Positions 1 to 10,231 are shown, numbered from the stretch's first letter. The stretch is DNA of 64,000 bases from Bordetella parapertussis (GCA_945883145.1 CAMCXB010000004.1:1-64000); one strand, 5' to 3'. The notes: a model not told the origin generated them from the sequence alone. Program-made: numbers and translations.

Positions 1-1040
<1,040 letters not shown>

Positions 1041-1094
1041 GAATAATTAATTTCTTACCTATGACTGTTTGATTAAATTTTTACATCACCAAGA

Positions 1095-1673
1095 ATGAGT
1101 GAGTTTATGAATGATAATGAAAATAAAATAGAACAAGAACCAAATCAAAAAGACAGAACGCGCTATGCAAAAGGTTTGAGCCTGATACAAATTATGTTTA
1201 TGTTGGCAGTATTAGGCATAGTGTTATATGGCGCTTTGAATTGGCTAGGAAAGAGAGAAACTCCTCCAGCAGTTACATTCAAAACAATTAGTGGAGAAGA
1301 AATCAGCACAGCGTCATTACAGGGTAAAGTTGTGCTTGTAAATTTTTGGGCAACGAGTTGTGGGCCGTGCAAAGAAGAAATGCCACAATTAATAACTACC
1401 TATAATAAATATAAAGCCAGTGGTGTAGAGTTGGTCGCAGTGGCTATGCATTACGATCCAGCGCAACAAGTGCAGCGTTACGCGCAAGATCATGTACTAC
1501 CATTTAAAGTTGCTTTAGATGTGGATGGAAAAGTGGCGACTGCCTTTGGTGAGGTAACCCTCACACCGACCACTTTTTTAATCGACAAGCAAGGCCAGAT
1601 AATCAAGCGCTTTACTGGTATACCAGAATTTCCTGAATTACATAAACTGATAGAAGATACCTTGGCAGCTTGA
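1095..1673 (+). CDS. TlpA-like membrane-anchored thiol-disulfide oxidoreductase
   Basis: This 192-residue protein has a charged cytoplasmic N-terminus, one membrane segment at about residues 28-50 and a periplasmic thioredoxin fold. The active-site CGPC lies at residues 89-92 within FWATSCGPCKEEMP, and the cis-proline loop is LTPTTFLID. Proteins of the TlpA/ResA/DsbE group reduce periplasmic disulfides, often for cytochrome c maturation, but no ccm genes lie nearby, so the substrate is unknown. A second in-frame ATG at 1107 is preceded by GAGTGAG and could be the true start. The gene follows the BON lipoprotein after 54 bases. Confidence 0.85.
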   Translation: MSEFMNDNENKIEQEPNQKDRTRYAKGLSLIQIMFMLAVLGIVLYGALNWLGKRETPPAVTFKTISGEEISTASLQGKVVLVNFWATSCGPCKEEMPQLITTYNKYKASGVELVAVAMHYDPAQQVQRYAQDHVLPFKVALDVDGKVATAFGEVTLTPTTFLIDKQGQIIKRFTGIPEFPELHKLIEDTLAA

Positions 1674-1837
1674 GAGTGTCCGTTGTCTGAGTTAAATGTA
1701 AATCCTTCATAAATGACAGGGCAGCATAAGTACATAGTTTCTATTGTGCTATTAGCACACATCAAAACTGGCAATAGCCCAGAATGAAATTATTTTCCTG
1801 ATCTCGTTGTAAATAGCGTAAAGCCAAGCTTGATTTT

Positions 1838-1867
1838 TTGACTGTTAACCGTTTAACAGTTAATATT
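1838..1867 (+). promoter_or_regulatory. higBA promoter with overlapping palindromic operator
   Basis: A -35-like TTGACT (1838-1843) and a -10-like TAATAT (1862-1867) are separated by 18 bases. The spacer holds a perfect inverted repeat, ACTGTTAA (1841-1848) and TTAACAGT (1853-1860), with a CCGT centre. This is the arrangement expected for autorepression by a HigA-type antitoxin. The -10 ends only six bases before the higB ATG. Confidence 0.6.
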
Positions 1868-1873
1868 CTAATT

Positions 1874-2143
1874 ATGGCAATTCAATCATTCGCATGCAGT
1901 GACACTCAAACATTGTTTATTACAGGTCGCAGCATTCGATTTGCTAATATCAAAAAAGTTGCAGAAAGAAAATTAGCGCAACTTGATTCAGCGCCGTCAT
2001 TGGCGTTTATGAGAGCTCCGCCAGGAAACGATTTAAAAGAGTACGGCGGAGCCTGGCATGTCCGTATCAATGAACAGTGGCGATTGACATTCAAGTGGGG
2101 TCAGAACGGACCTTTTGATGTTGTGATTGAAGATCCGCATTAA
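1874..2143 (+). CDS. higB: HigB/RelE-family toxin (host inhibition of growth)
   Basis: An 89-residue protein of the ParE/RelE superfamily, HigB type. The family pattern is seen as a KKVAERKLAQLDSA helix, then the PPGNDLKEYGGAWHVRINEQWRLTFKW core and a final strand DVVIEDPH. HigB toxins are ribosome-dependent mRNA interferases. I start at ATG 1874 because this gives the usual HigB length; an upstream TTG at 1838 would put the start inside the promoter. No Shine-Dalgarno sequence precedes 1874. The antitoxin gene follows 21 bases downstream, the usual higBA order with toxin first. Confidence 0.88.
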   Translation: MAIQSFACSDTQTLFITGRSIRFANIKKVAERKLAQLDSAPSLAFMRAPPGNDLKEYGGAWHVRINEQWRLTFKWGQNGPFDVVIEDPH

Positions 2144-2164
2144 TTTAATTTTAAGAGAATCTTT

Positions 2165-2473
2165 ATGTTTAAAAATGGAATGCGTCCAATACATCCTGGT
2201 GAAATTTTGCTAGAGGATTACATCAAGCCTATGGGCATTAGTGTGCGCGCTTTGTCGCTTGCGCTGCATGTACCTTATTCTCGATTACGTGAAATTGTCG
2301 ATGGCAAAAGAGGTATATCGGCAGATACCGCTTTAAGACTGGAGCGATATTTCGGAGCAGAAGCACAAGGGTGGCTTGCTTTGCAAGCTGCTTATGACTT
2401 GCGAATAGCAGAAAAGCAAATAGCAAAGATTATTGCAAAAGAAATCTCGCCTCTGACTATGTCGACAGCTTAA
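2165..2473 (+). CDS. higA: HigA-family antitoxin, XRE helix-turn-helix
   Basis: A 102-residue protein opening with the HigA signature RPIHPGEILLEDYIKPMGIS, followed by an XRE-type helix-turn-helix (about residues 23-62: VRALSLALHVPYSRLREIVDGKRGI, then SADTALRLERYFG). HigA binds and neutralises HigB and represses the shared promoter, here most likely through the palindrome at 1841-1860. AAGAGA lies just upstream of the ATG as a ribosome binding site. The gene converges on lipA with only 16 bases between stop codons and no clear terminator. Confidence 0.9.
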   Translation: MFKNGMRPIHPGEILLEDYIKPMGISVRALSLALHVPYSRLREIVDGKRGISADTALRLERYFGAEAQGWLALQAAYDLRIAEKQIAKIIAKEISPLTMSTA

Positions 2474-2489
2474 ACTAAATTTAAAAAAA

Positions 2490-3479
2490 TCATACGCGAC
2501 TAGTTAAGCCGGCACTGTGCGCTTGTACATCCGCATGATAAGAACTACGTACCATCGCGCCAACTGCCGCATGTTGAAAACCCATCTTATAAGCTTCTTC
2601 TTCAAACATCTTGAAAGTATCAGGATGAACATAGCGTCGAACAGGAATATGATCGCCGCTAGGCATTAAATACTGACCAATAGTCAGCATATCAACTTGA
2701 TGCGCACGTAAGTCATGCATGACTTGCAAAATTTCTTCATCTGTTTCACCTAAGCCCACCATAATGCCGGATTTAGTTGGTGTATTCGGATGATGTTCTT
2801 TAAAGCGTTTTAATAAATTGAGTGAGTAAGCATAATCAGAACCAGGACGTGCTTCTAGATACAGTCTAGGTACGGTTTCTAAATTATGATTCATCACATC
2901 TGGCGGTGCTAGCTTTAATATTTCTAAGGCTCTATCCATACGACCGCGGAAATCAGGCGTAAGAATTTCAATTTGTGTGGTTGGAGATAATGCACGAACC
3001 CGCTGTATGCATTCCACAAAATGTGCTGCTCCACCATCACGTAAATCATCGCGATCAACAGAAGTGATGACGACATAGGTCAACTTCAATGCTGCGATAG
3101 TTTTAGCAAGATTTTCTGGTTCATTTACATCTAGTGGATCGGGACGTCCATGTCCCACATCACAAAAAGGGCAGCGACGGGTGCATTTATCACCCATGAT
3201 CATAAATGTCGCAGTGCCTTTACCAAAACATTCACCGATGTTAGGACAGGAAGCTTCTTCACATACCGTCACTAATTTATTTGCACGCAGAATATCTTTG
3301 ATCTCATAAAACCGTGTCGTGGGTGAAGCAGCTTTAACGCGTATCCAATCTGGCTTAGCCAACTTTTCAGCAGGGATAATTTTTATAGGTATACGTGAGG
3401 TTTTGCCTGCACCTTTTTGCTTGGCATTGGCATCATAAGTTGTAGACTCTGATGCATAGCTAGGAGTATTTTTTTGCAT
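2490..3479 (-). CDS. lipA: Lipoyl synthase (radical SAM)
   Basis: Inserts two sulfurs into protein-bound octanoyl groups to make lipoyl cofactor. The 329-residue protein carries both LipA clusters: the auxiliary CX4CX5C (Cys73, 78, 84, in [12 protein letters not shown]) and the radical-SAM CX3CX2C (Cys99, 103, 106, in CTRRCPFC). The N-terminal 40 residues are a variable, Lys-rich extension. It lies 33 bases downstream of lipB on the same strand, so octanoyl transfer and sulfur insertion are encoded together. The final RSS of the family is present near the C-terminus (VRSSYHAD). Confidence 0.97.
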   Translation of the reverse strand: MQKNTPSYASESTTYDANAKQKGAGKTSRIPIKIIPAEKLAKPDWIRVKAASPTTRFYEIKDILRANKLVTVCEEASCPNIGECFGKGTATFMIMGDKCTRRCPFCDVGHGRPDPLDVNEPENLAKTIAALKLTYVVITSVDRDDLRDGGAAHFVECIQRVRALSPTTQIEILTPDFRGRMDRALEILKLAPPDVMNHNLETVPRLYLEARPGSDYAYSLNLLKRFKEHHPNTPTKSGIMVGLGETDEEILQVMHDLRAHQVDMLTIGQYLMPSGDHIPVRRYVHPDTFKMFEEEAYKMGFQHAAVGAMVRSSYHADVQAHSAGLTSRV

Positions 3480-3512
3480 ACGTCAATCTAAACGCCAAGA
3501 AAAAATAAGCGT

Positions 3513-4151
3513 TTATCCTTGTAAATGTTGTATCAATGATGTTGCTAGTGCTTGTTGTACCTCAGCGAATGCTGCATGCACACCTAGTGTTTGCATATCA
3601 ACTGTAGCTAATCCCTCATAGCCACAGGGATTTATCCAAGTAAACGGTGTCAAGTCCATAGCGACATTGAGTGCGACACCATGATAAGTGCAACCATTAC
3701 CGCGTATCTTTAATCCCAAAGCTGCAATTTTTGCGCCTTTATATTTTCCATCAGCCACATATATACCGGGTGCACCTGCATGCCGTTCAGTAGATAAATT
3801 ATACGCTGCTAAGGTGTCGATCACAGCTTGTTCGATAGCATTTACAAATTCTCGCGGCAAAAGATTTTTTTTATCTTTGCGTCGTAAATCAAATAGCAAA
3901 TAGAGAATTGCCTGACCCTCTGCATGATAAGTCACTTCTCCACCGCGATCAGTTTGCACAATTGGAATTTGGTGTGACTGTAATATGTGACTAGGATCAG
4001 CTGCCAAGCCTAAAGTAAAAACAGGGGGATGCTGAATCATCCAGATTGCATCAGGCGTAGCGGAATTCCTTTGATCAGTAAATTCGCGCATAGCAGTATA
4101 TGTGACTGCATAAGATTCAATACCGCGATCTAAGAGTGTCACAGTCGACAT
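3513..4151 (-). CDS. lipB: Octanoyl-[ACP]:protein N-octanoyltransferase
   Basis: Transfers octanoate from acyl carrier protein to lipoyl domains, the step before LipA. The 212-residue protein has the family motifs RGGEVTYHAEGQ (about 69-80), GAKIAALGLKIRGNGCTYHG with the catalytic Lys141, and INPCGYEGL with the acyl-thioester Cys176. It is preceded by a DUF493 gene with 16 bases between, as in many proteobacteria (ybeD-lipB-lipA). The ATG at 4151 gives the standard length. Confidence 0.97.
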   Translation of the reverse strand: MSTVTLLDRGIESYAVTYTAMREFTDQRNSATPDAIWMIQHPPVFTLGLAADPSHILQSHQIPIVQTDRGGEVTYHAEGQAILYLLFDLRRKDKKNLLPREFVNAIEQAVIDTLAAYNLSTERHAGAPGIYVADGKYKGAKIAALGLKIRGNGCTYHGVALNVAMDLTPFTWINPCGYEGLATVDMQTLGVHAAFAEVQQALATSLIQHLQG

Positions 4152-4167
4152 GGATTAACCATTCGAT

Positions 4168-4437
4168 TTACAGTACATACTTCACCATGGGATGAGAAGA
4201 AAGTGCACGATACAGATTATCTAATTGTTCGCGACTCGTAGCACGTACAGTAACAGTTAAAGAAAGATACGTGCCTTTAGAAGAAGGTCGTAGTTCCATT
4301 TTCCCAGCATGAAAATCAGGATCATGGCATTGCACTAGCTCAACGATAGTAGAAGCAAAATTATCTTGCATAGCTCCCATAATCTTCATAGGGAAGTCAC
4401 TAGGATAGGTAATAAGACTTTCTTGTTCTTGCGTCAT
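4168..4437 (-). CDS. DUF493 / YbeD-like regulatory ACT-fold protein
   Basis: An 89-residue cytosolic protein of the UPF0250/DUF493 family. Recognisable parts are the YPSDFPMKIMG segment near the N-terminus, the central SSKGTYLSLTVTVRATS strand and a C-terminal LYRALSSHPMVKYVL. The fold is ACT-like and the biochemical role is not settled; the family is nearly always beside lipB, which suggests a link to lipoate metabolism. Here it lies between dacC and lipB in the same direction. Confidence 0.9.
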   Translation of the reverse strand: MTQEQESLITYPSDFPMKIMGAMQDNFASTIVELVQCHDPDFHAGKMELRPSSKGTYLSLTVTVRATSREQLDNLYRALSSHPMVKYVL

Positions 4438-4456
4438 AGAGAGTAAAAAAGTGAGC

Positions 4457-5683
4457 TTAGTGTTGAGATTGAAAAAACAGTCGTAGAGAATCTATAGCGC
4501 GACCAAATAAGCTCGCAGAATTCACTTGTTCTAATGCTTGTAATGGTAATTCTACGAGGACTTTGCCATCAACCATAACTTTAAGTGTTGCCACACTAGC
4601 ATACTGAGTAATTGGCGCAAGCAAAGGATCGGGTCGTTCAATAACGGGCTTAATCTTAGATAGCATCCCACGCGGTAGCGAAACATAGACATCATAATTA
4701 AATCCTAATGGCACGGTCGCTTGTGAGCCCTTCCACACCGGTGGATTAACGATGGCTTGATTTTTGTTATAGAGCTTAACAGTATCAAATTGTAGAAATC
4801 CCCAATTCAATAATTTTTGACTTTCTTGTGTTCTCGCTAAATCTGAATCTGCACCTATTACGATAGATAACAAACGACGATTCGTAATGCCATTGGGTCT
4901 TACAGCGGAAGCAATTAAAGAATAGCCAGCAGAATTTGTTTGTCCAGTTTTAATGCCATCAACAGTTGTATCTAACCAGAGCAAGCGATTTCTATTCGAT
5001 TGGCTAATTTTGTTATAGCTAAAATGTTTAGTTGAAAAAATTTTATAATGATCGGGAAATTCATTAAGTAGTTGTAGTGCTAATAAAGATAAATCGCGCG
5101 CTGTTGAATAATGTTGAGAATCACTTTGTCCATGAGAGTTAACGAAATGCGTGGCAGTCAGTCCTAAGCGCGCAGCAGTACGGTTCATGCGGTCAACGAA
5201 AGCAGTTTCATTTTTATCCACAGCTTCTGCTAAAGCGATAGCAGCATCATTTGCGGATTGCACCAGCAAACCTGATAATAAATTTTCTACTGTCACTGGC
5301 AATGCAGGATCAATAAACATTTTTGCTGCTTCAGGATGTAATATCCAAACGCTAGGTGAAACTTTAATTTCTTGACTTAAGCTGAGCTTGCCTTCTTTAA
5401 TTGCTTCAAACACCAAGTAGGCTGTCATAAGTTTAGTCAGTGAAGCTGGCTCTATCCGAAGATGCGGTTCTCGCGATGCCAGAGTTTGATGGCTAGTGAC
5501 ATCAAATAAAATCCAAGAGCGTGCTGCAATTGAGGGAGCTGTGAGTGCTTGAGCAGGTGCAGCTATCAGCATGAGTAGTGCTAGACAAGTTGCAAGAAAA
5601 ATTTTTATAAACAGTTTGGCAGGATAAGCAAATGACGTCATGTCATTAAATAGCGCTAATAATCTAGACCAAAGATTTTGCAT
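4457..5683 (-). CDS. dacC: D-alanyl-D-alanine carboxypeptidase (PBP5/6 family)
   Basis: A peptidoglycan carboxypeptidase that trims the terminal D-Ala of stem pentapeptides. Numbered from ATG 5683, it has a signal peptide ending at PAQA near residue 46, the SxxK motif SLTK (Ser81/Lys84), the SxN motif SAN (143-145) and KTG (245-247). A C-terminal PBP5-type beta domain follows, and an amphipathic tail (FGRAIDSLRLFF) probably anchors it to the inner membrane. Starts at GTG 5707 and ATG 5641 are also possible; none has a strong ribosome binding site. I chose 5683 because it begins just after the upstream hydrolase stop. Confidence 0.92.
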   Translation of the reverse strand: MQNLWSRLLALFNDMTSFAYPAKLFIKIFLATCLALLMLIAAPAQALTAPSIAARSWILFDVTSHQTLASREPHLRIEPASLTKLMTAYLVFEAIKEGKLSLSQEIKVSPSVWILHPEAAKMFIDPALPVTVENLLSGLLVQSANDAAIALAEAVDKNETAFVDRMNRTAARLGLTATHFVNSHGQSDSQHYSTARDLSLLALQLLNEFPDHYKIFSTKHFSYNKISQSNRNRLLWLDTTVDGIKTGQTNSAGYSLIASAVRPNGITNRRLLSIVIGADSDLARTQESQKLLNWGFLQFDTVKLYNKNQAIVNPPVWKGSQATVPLGFNYDVYVSLPRGMLSKIKPVIERPDPLLAPITQYASVATLKVMVDGKVLVELPLQALEQVNSASLFGRAIDSLRLFFQSQH

Positions 5684-5694
5684 AGTGTAGATAT

Positions 5695-6321
5695 TTATTT
5701 GTGCCACAACTGAATAATGAGTTGTTTAATGTGATGTAGCTTGCGATGGAAGAAATGATCCGCACCTGGAATCACAATCACAGGAATATCTTGCGGACGC
5801 GCCCAATTCAATACATCGCTTAATGGAATCGTATCGTCTTCCTCACCATGGATTAAGATGGTATCTACCGCCACTTCTGGCAGTTGCCATTTGCCAGCAG
5901 CGGTTCCTATCAGCGTCAAACGTTCTGCAGGCGTATGAAGTGCAATCAGTCGTTGTTGCAATTGAGCTTGTACGAAAGTGCCAAATGAAAAACCGGCAAG
6001 TGCTACTGGTAAGTGGGGATACTGCTGCGTCATATGGGTGTGTAAAAGTGCCATGTCATTGGTTTCACCCATGCCTGCATCATGTACGCCTGCGGAAGCA
6101 CCAACGCCACGAAAATTCATACGCACACTGACATAGCCTAATGCGGTGAAAGCTCGGGCTAATGTTTGTATGACTTTGTTATCCATCGTGCCACCATACA
6201 ATGGGTGGGGATGCGCAATTAATGCTATGCCACGTGGTGCGCTATCAGATGGTAAATCACACTTACATTCAAGCTGCCCTACTTCACCAGCAATAAAAAA
6301 ATCTTGCGTTTGTGCGTTCAT
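5695..6321 (-). CDS. Alpha/beta hydrolase, COG2945 family
   Basis: A 208-residue cytosolic alpha/beta hydrolase. It has HPHPLYGGTMDNKV (about 37-50), the nucleophile elbow GFSFG with Ser112, a late acid in HGEEDDTIP and the catalytic His in ADHFFH. These features are typical of COG2945 predicted dienelactone-hydrolase-like proteins, whose substrate is unknown. It lies between the ferredoxin gene and dacC on the same strand with short gaps, so it is probably co-transcribed with the lip genes. Confidence 0.85.
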   Translation of the reverse strand: MNAQTQDFFIAGEVGQLECKCDLPSDSAPRGIALIAHPHPLYGGTMDNKVIQTLARAFTALGYVSVRMNFRGVGASAGVHDAGMGETNDMALLHTHMTQQYPHLPVALAGFSFGTFVQAQLQQRLIALHTPAERLTLIGTAAGKWQLPEVAVDTILIHGEEDDTIPLSDVLNWARPQDIPVIVIPGADHFFHRKLHHIKQLIIQLWHK

Positions 6322-6351
6322 AAAAATTGAAATAGCAAAGCTAAGTGGTGT

Positions 6352-6669
6352 TTAGATTTTTAATCGTTCTACCGGTTTGCCGGCGATCAGATGAGAGTCC
6401 ACAATCTCATCGATATCTTCTTCATCGATATAGGTATACCAAATTCCTTCTGGATAGACCACCAGTACCGGACCTTCTTCGCAACGATCAAGACAGCCCG
6501 CTTTATTAATTCTGATTTTGCCTGGCCCATTCATGTTCAAGGTTTTTAAACGTTTTTTTGCATATTCTTGTAAAGCTTGTGCATTACGATCGGCACAGCA
6601 AGCACGACCATCATCGCGTTCATTGATACAGAAAAAAACATGATGCTGAAAATAAGCCTGATCTTTCAT
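6352..6669 (-). CDS. Thioredoxin-like (2Fe-2S) ferredoxin
   Basis: A small protein of about 105 residues in the thioredoxin-like 2Fe-2S ferredoxin family. Cysteines in FFCINER and GRACCA near the N-terminus and in AGCLDRCEEGP in the middle would ligate the cluster; VVYPEGIWYTYID is a family hallmark. The start at 6669 (MKDQAYF) is chosen because GGAG lies five bases upstream; a further upstream ATG at 6684 precedes that ribosome binding site. The redox partner is not evident from context. Confidence 0.88.
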   Translation of the reverse strand: MKDQAYFQHHVFFCINERDDGRACCADRNAQALQEYAKKRLKTLNMNGPGKIRINKAGCLDRCEEGPVLVVYPEGIWYTYIDEEDIDEIVDSHLIAGKPVERLKI

Positions 6670-6732
6670 TTTTACTCCATACACGCTGAACAGTAATTAT
6701 CTTATGTTAAGAATAATCACACTCCGCATAAT

Positions 6733-7884
6733 TTAATTAGTTAGATGAATTTTATGACTAAGAAACCAGATCGCTAAACCTGGCCAGATTAAAGATAGAA
6801 ATTGTGCAGCACCATTAAAATTTAAAAATCGACCTTGTGCCCAATCCTGTAAAGTCGATTGAAAATAAGGATTAGCAGGCGCAAGATTGACGACGCAAAG
6901 CGAAATAAGAATCGCAAGTATTGCTACCCGACGTTGCGCAATTGGTGGCGCCATAGAGAGACCACTCAACATAATGGCGCCTATTAATAAGCCACCAGCA
7001 GCGCTCGGTGTAAGCCAGCTTAACGCATTCACCGGTGAAAATAAAATCGCATTCGCCATCGCTTTAATAAAAATAGCAGCAAGTATTAAACCGATCGCTA
7101 ATAAATATTTTGGCGCGGTAGTACGCACCTGACTTAACAGAGTCAGTACTGCACCTGTCATACAGCAGGCAGTGATGATCACTTCTGCCATTAAATATTG
7201 TTCTACGGTGACGCTGTATTCATTCCACAATAACTGACTTAACTCTATAGGTGTACCTACTGCGCTAGAGAGCCAACCTGAAATAATAGGTAGTAGCTGA
7301 CCATGTCCAAATAAATAACCTTGAGGATATATCTGCGCCAAAGGCCACAACCCAATCACAATTAATCCACTACTTGCTTGATCTGAAAACCATGCTTGTC
7401 TTAGTGAGCGTAAGCGGCTTTGTTCAAGTAATTGTGTGCGCAGGAATTCACCGCACAGGCTACCTAAGAACACACCTAGCGCATTGGTGAGTAAATCAAG
7501 ATTGCTAGGGACTCTAGTAGGAAGATAAGTTTGACCTGCTTCCATTAGCATGGCTAATCCAATGCCAGCACAGGTGGTCAGCAAAATCGCTTTAAATCCT
7601 CTTAAAAAAGGATAGAGCGCCAACACAGATAAAGCACCCAAAGGGATATAGCCCAAAATATTGACGATGAGGTCAAACCAAGTCCAGTAACGTGGCATGG
7701 CATCGCCCAAATAAGCCCAGGGTCCCATGCCATTATCGCGCCAACCAGAGAGCGGATACCAACTCGCATAGATCACCAACAGGGCAATCATGATTAAGGC
7801 AATCCGCGCAAAAACTGAGGCTTTACCTGCGTTTGCGAGGTGGGATGCAGCAAGCTTGGGGGTTGAAATAGCAGAATCCGACAT
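6733..7884 (-). CDS. VanZ-like family integral membrane protein
   Basis: A polytopic inner-membrane protein of about 383 residues. The N-terminal half matches the VanZ-like family: a YPLSGWRD loop, W-FDLIVNILGYIPLGAL, and then ETGQ-type AGQTYLPTRVPSNLDLLTNALG. The C-terminal half adds several hydrophobic helices. VanZ itself affects teicoplanin sensitivity, but the proteobacterial members have no settled function. The start at 7884 (MSDSAIST) is preferred over 7935. It is divergent from birA, with about 110 bases between. Confidence 0.8.
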   Translation of the reverse strand: MSDSAISTPKLAASHLANAGKASVFARIALIMIALLVIYASWYPLSGWRDNGMGPWAYLGDAMPRYWTWFDLIVNILGYIPLGALSVLALYPFLRGFKAILLTTCAGIGLAMLMEAGQTYLPTRVPSNLDLLTNALGVFLGSLCGEFLRTQLLEQSRLRSLRQAWFSDQASSGLIVIGLWPLAQIYPQGYLFGHGQLLPIISGWLSSAVGTPIELSQLLWNEYSVTVEQYLMAEVIITACCMTGAVLTLLSQVRTTAPKYLLAIGLILAAIFIKAMANAILFSPVNALSWLTPSAAGGLLIGAIMLSGLSMAPPIAQRRVAILAILISLCVVNLAPANPYFQSTLQDWAQGRFLNFNGAAQFLSLIWPGLAIWFLSHKIHLTN

Positions 7885-7993
7885 AGTTCGCAGTTTACGG
7901 GAGTTTTTCCTACAAAGTGCCGGCTCGATTTTCAAAAATTTCTACTTCCTGCATCTAACTGATGTTTCCCATGCCCCGAGGCATACCGATACA

Positions 7994-8809
7994 ATGCAGC
8001 CCATGAATTTCTCGCTTAATGCCGCCGATATTTTGCGCCACTCGCAAGCCTCCAGCTTGGGGTTGGAGATTGATGTTGTGCAGAGTACGGGTTCGACCAA
8101 TGCGGATTTGCGCGCCAACTTAGCGCAGTTAACCGCCCCACGATTGCTGGTGGCTGAAAATCAAACGGCTGGTCGAGGTCGGGCGGGACGAACTTGGCAA
8201 GCAGAGTCGGGTTCTAGTTTATGTTTTTCATTGGCTTGGCAATTTCAGGGCGCATTAAGTAGTCTTACTGGACTGTCATTGGCGGTTGGTGTGTCAGTAG
8301 CGCAGACGTTGATACAGCAAGGCTATCCGGTGCAATTGAAATGGCCGAATGATTTATTAAAAGATGGACTCAAGTTAGGTGGAGTGTTGATTGAGAGTGT
8401 GCCTGTGCGCAGTCAACAGAATGCGGTGTGGGCCATTATTGGTATAGGCTTAAACACACAACTGAGTGAAAATTTATCCGCAAGCGTAGGGCATGAGATT
8501 GCAGCTCTTTCCATGCAGCCTAGTGCGCAGCCACTGGATAGAAATAGATTGTGTGCACAACTAGGAGATGGACTGATACAAGCTTTACAGGAATTTCAAC
8601 AGCATGGCTTAAAAAACTTTATCGCACCGTGGCAGCAATATCATGCTTATGCCAATCAGGTGGTGAGTATCACTGAGCAAGGACGACTCTTGCACGAAGG
8701 GATAGCAAGCGGAATTGACGCAGACGGTCGCTTGTTATTGCAATCACTTACATCACCAACACAATTCACGGCGATTGCTGTTGGTGATGTATCACTAAGA
8801 CTTGCTTAA
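7994..8809 (+). CDS. birA: Biotin--[acetyl-CoA-carboxylase] ligase
   Basis: Attaches biotin to the carboxyl carrier protein of acetyl-CoA carboxylase. The 271-residue protein holds the biotinyl-5'-AMP loop GRGRAGRTW, the KWPNDLL motif and the LGGVLIE strand, followed by the small C-terminal SH3-like domain. It starts directly with the catalytic domain (STGSTNADL near residue 33), so it lacks the N-terminal helix-turn-helix of E. coli BirA and should not act as a repressor. ATG 8003 is an alternative start. coaX follows after 13 bases. Confidence 0.93.
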   Translation: MQPMNFSLNAADILRHSQASSLGLEIDVVQSTGSTNADLRANLAQLTAPRLLVAENQTAGRGRAGRTWQAESGSSLCFSLAWQFQGALSSLTGLSLAVGVSVAQTLIQQGYPVQLKWPNDLLKDGLKLGGVLIESVPVRSQQNAVWAIIGIGLNTQLSENLSASVGHEIAALSMQPSAQPLDRNRLCAQLGDGLIQALQEFQQHGLKNFIAPWQQYHAYANQVVSITEQGRLLHEGIASGIDADGRLLLQSLTSPTQFTAIAVGDVSLRLA

Positions 8810-8822
8810 GTAGAGAGTAATC

Positions 8823-9575
8823 ATGTTGCTACTGATTGATGCCGGCAATACAAATATTAAATGGGCGATTTGGGCGTTAGATCATAAGCCGGGCGATTGG
8901 TTGGAATTTCAATCTGTGTCACAGCATGATGTTGGTATGCTTGCGCGTCATTGGGTAAATAAAAAAATAACGCACTGTTTTATTTCGAATGTAGCAGGTG
9001 AGGCCATGCTCTTGACCTTAACGGAGCAAATCACCGCTGCAAATATTCAACCCTCAGAGATACAGGTGTTACATTCACAAGCGCAGTATGGTGGGATACA
9101 TAATCATTATCGCAATCCACAGCAACTAGGTTCAGATCGATTTGCTTCACTGATCGCAGCGCATTATTTATTTCCCGCTAAGCCCTTGTTAGTCGTGACT
9201 TGTGGAACCGCGACCACCGTTGATGCGATTGATGCAGAGGGAAATTTTAATGGCGGCATGATATTGCCCGGCCTAGGTACAATGGCACAATCACTTGCAA
9301 TCAACACAGCGCGCTTGCCTGAAGTCAGTCCAGTGAATTTTAAAGCCGTGTTTGCAGACAATACCCAAGATGCCATTATCAGTGGCTGTATTAATGCACA
9401 AATTGGCGCAGTGATGCGCGCACTTGAGCATCTACAACAGACAGAAGTGCTGTGTATTTTTTCTGGCGGCGCAGCGCAATACATTGCACCTTATATGCCA
9501 CGTCCCTGTCAGCAGATAGAAAATTTAGTATTAATTGGTTTAGCAGCCAGTTACTTAACGGAGCTTGCAGTATGA
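8823..9575 (+). CDS. coaX: Type III pantothenate kinase
   Basis: Phosphorylates pantothenate in the first step of coenzyme A synthesis. The 250-residue ASKHA-fold enzyme shows the N-terminal DAGNTNIKWA phosphate loop, a LGSDRFASLIAA motif, CGTATTVDAID with the catalytic aspartate and GGMILPGLGTM. It is preceded by birA, as in many betaproteobacteria, and overlaps the next gene by ATGA (9572-9575). No type I CoaA is visible in the window. Confidence 0.95.
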   Translation: MLLLIDAGNTNIKWAIWALDHKPGDWLEFQSVSQHDVGMLARHWVNKKITHCFISNVAGEAMLLTLTEQITAANIQPSEIQVLHSQAQYGGIHNHYRNPQQLGSDRFASLIAAHYLFPAKPLLVVTCGTATTVDAIDAEGNFNGGMILPGLGTMAQSLAINTARLPEVSPVNFKAVFADNTQDAIISGCINAQIGAVMRALEHLQQTEVLCIFSGGAAQYIAPYMPRPCQQIENLVLIGLAASYLTELAV

Positions 9576-10231
9576 GCAGACTATTTTTCCTTATTTTGTT
9601 GATAGCCAATCTGATTGTGTTGATCTTATATTTGCTTGGACTAACACCTTGGAATCATGATGAACGCGAACCAGCGCGATTAAAACAGCAATTAAATTCT
9701 GAACGCATTCGTGTTTTAACTGAACAAGAACAAGCTGCGCAAACTGCAGTTGATAAAAACAGTGGCAGCATAAAATGTTTACAAGTAGGTACCTTTAATA
9801 AGCAAAGTACGGCAGCTTTTGAAAATCGATTAGCCAGACTAGAGCTGACAGACTTGCCAAAAAAAATAATGGTGAGTGAAGAAGGAACCTTCATGGTCTT
9901 TCTGCCGCCCTTGAAAAAAGGACAAGCTGCAACACAAAAGCGGATGGATGAATTACGTAAATTTGGTTTTGCAGACTTACACTTTATTCAAGATCAATCA
10001 GCACGTCGTGGTGGTATTTCGCTTGGTGTGTTCAGAAAATTAGAGCTTGCGCAATTACAGTTAGAGCATGCTCATAGAATTGGCGCAACAGATGCGCGGA
10101 TTGAAAACTATACGATGACGGTAACTCGTACCGCTTATCAATTGCGTGGTTTGCCGACTAAGGCGAAACCGCAATTAGCGGCCATGCTGACTGAATTCGC
10201 CGGGACAGAAATTAGCGAATGCCAGCCTTAA
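9572..10231 (+). CDS. SPOR-domain membrane protein
   Basis: A 219-residue bitopic membrane protein. After a short start, one transmembrane helix (about residues 4-24, LFFLILLIANLIVLILYLLG) is followed by a periplasmic part. A central SPOR-like segment starts at CLQVGTFNKQSTAAF and ends near GISLGVFRKLELAQ. SPOR domains bind denuded septal glycan, so a role at the division site is plausible but not shown. The ATG at 9572 overlaps the coaX stop and gives a clean N-terminal helix. Confidence 0.78.
   Translation: MSRLFFLILLIANLIVLILYLLGLTPWNHDEREPARLKQQLNSERIRVLTEQEQAAQTAVDKNSGSIKCLQVGTFNKQSTAAFENRLARLELTDLPKKIMVSEEGTFMVFLPPLKKGQAATQKRMDELRKFGFADLHFIQDQSARRGGISLGVFRKLELAQLQLEHAHRIGATDARIENYTMTVTRTAYQLRGLPTKAKPQLAAMLTEFAGTEISECQP

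Noticed and set aside
1745..1759. TGTGCT/AGCACA inverted repeat between the TlpA-like gene and higB
   Set aside because: A 6-bp stem with a 3-base loop and no T-run; too short to call a terminator.
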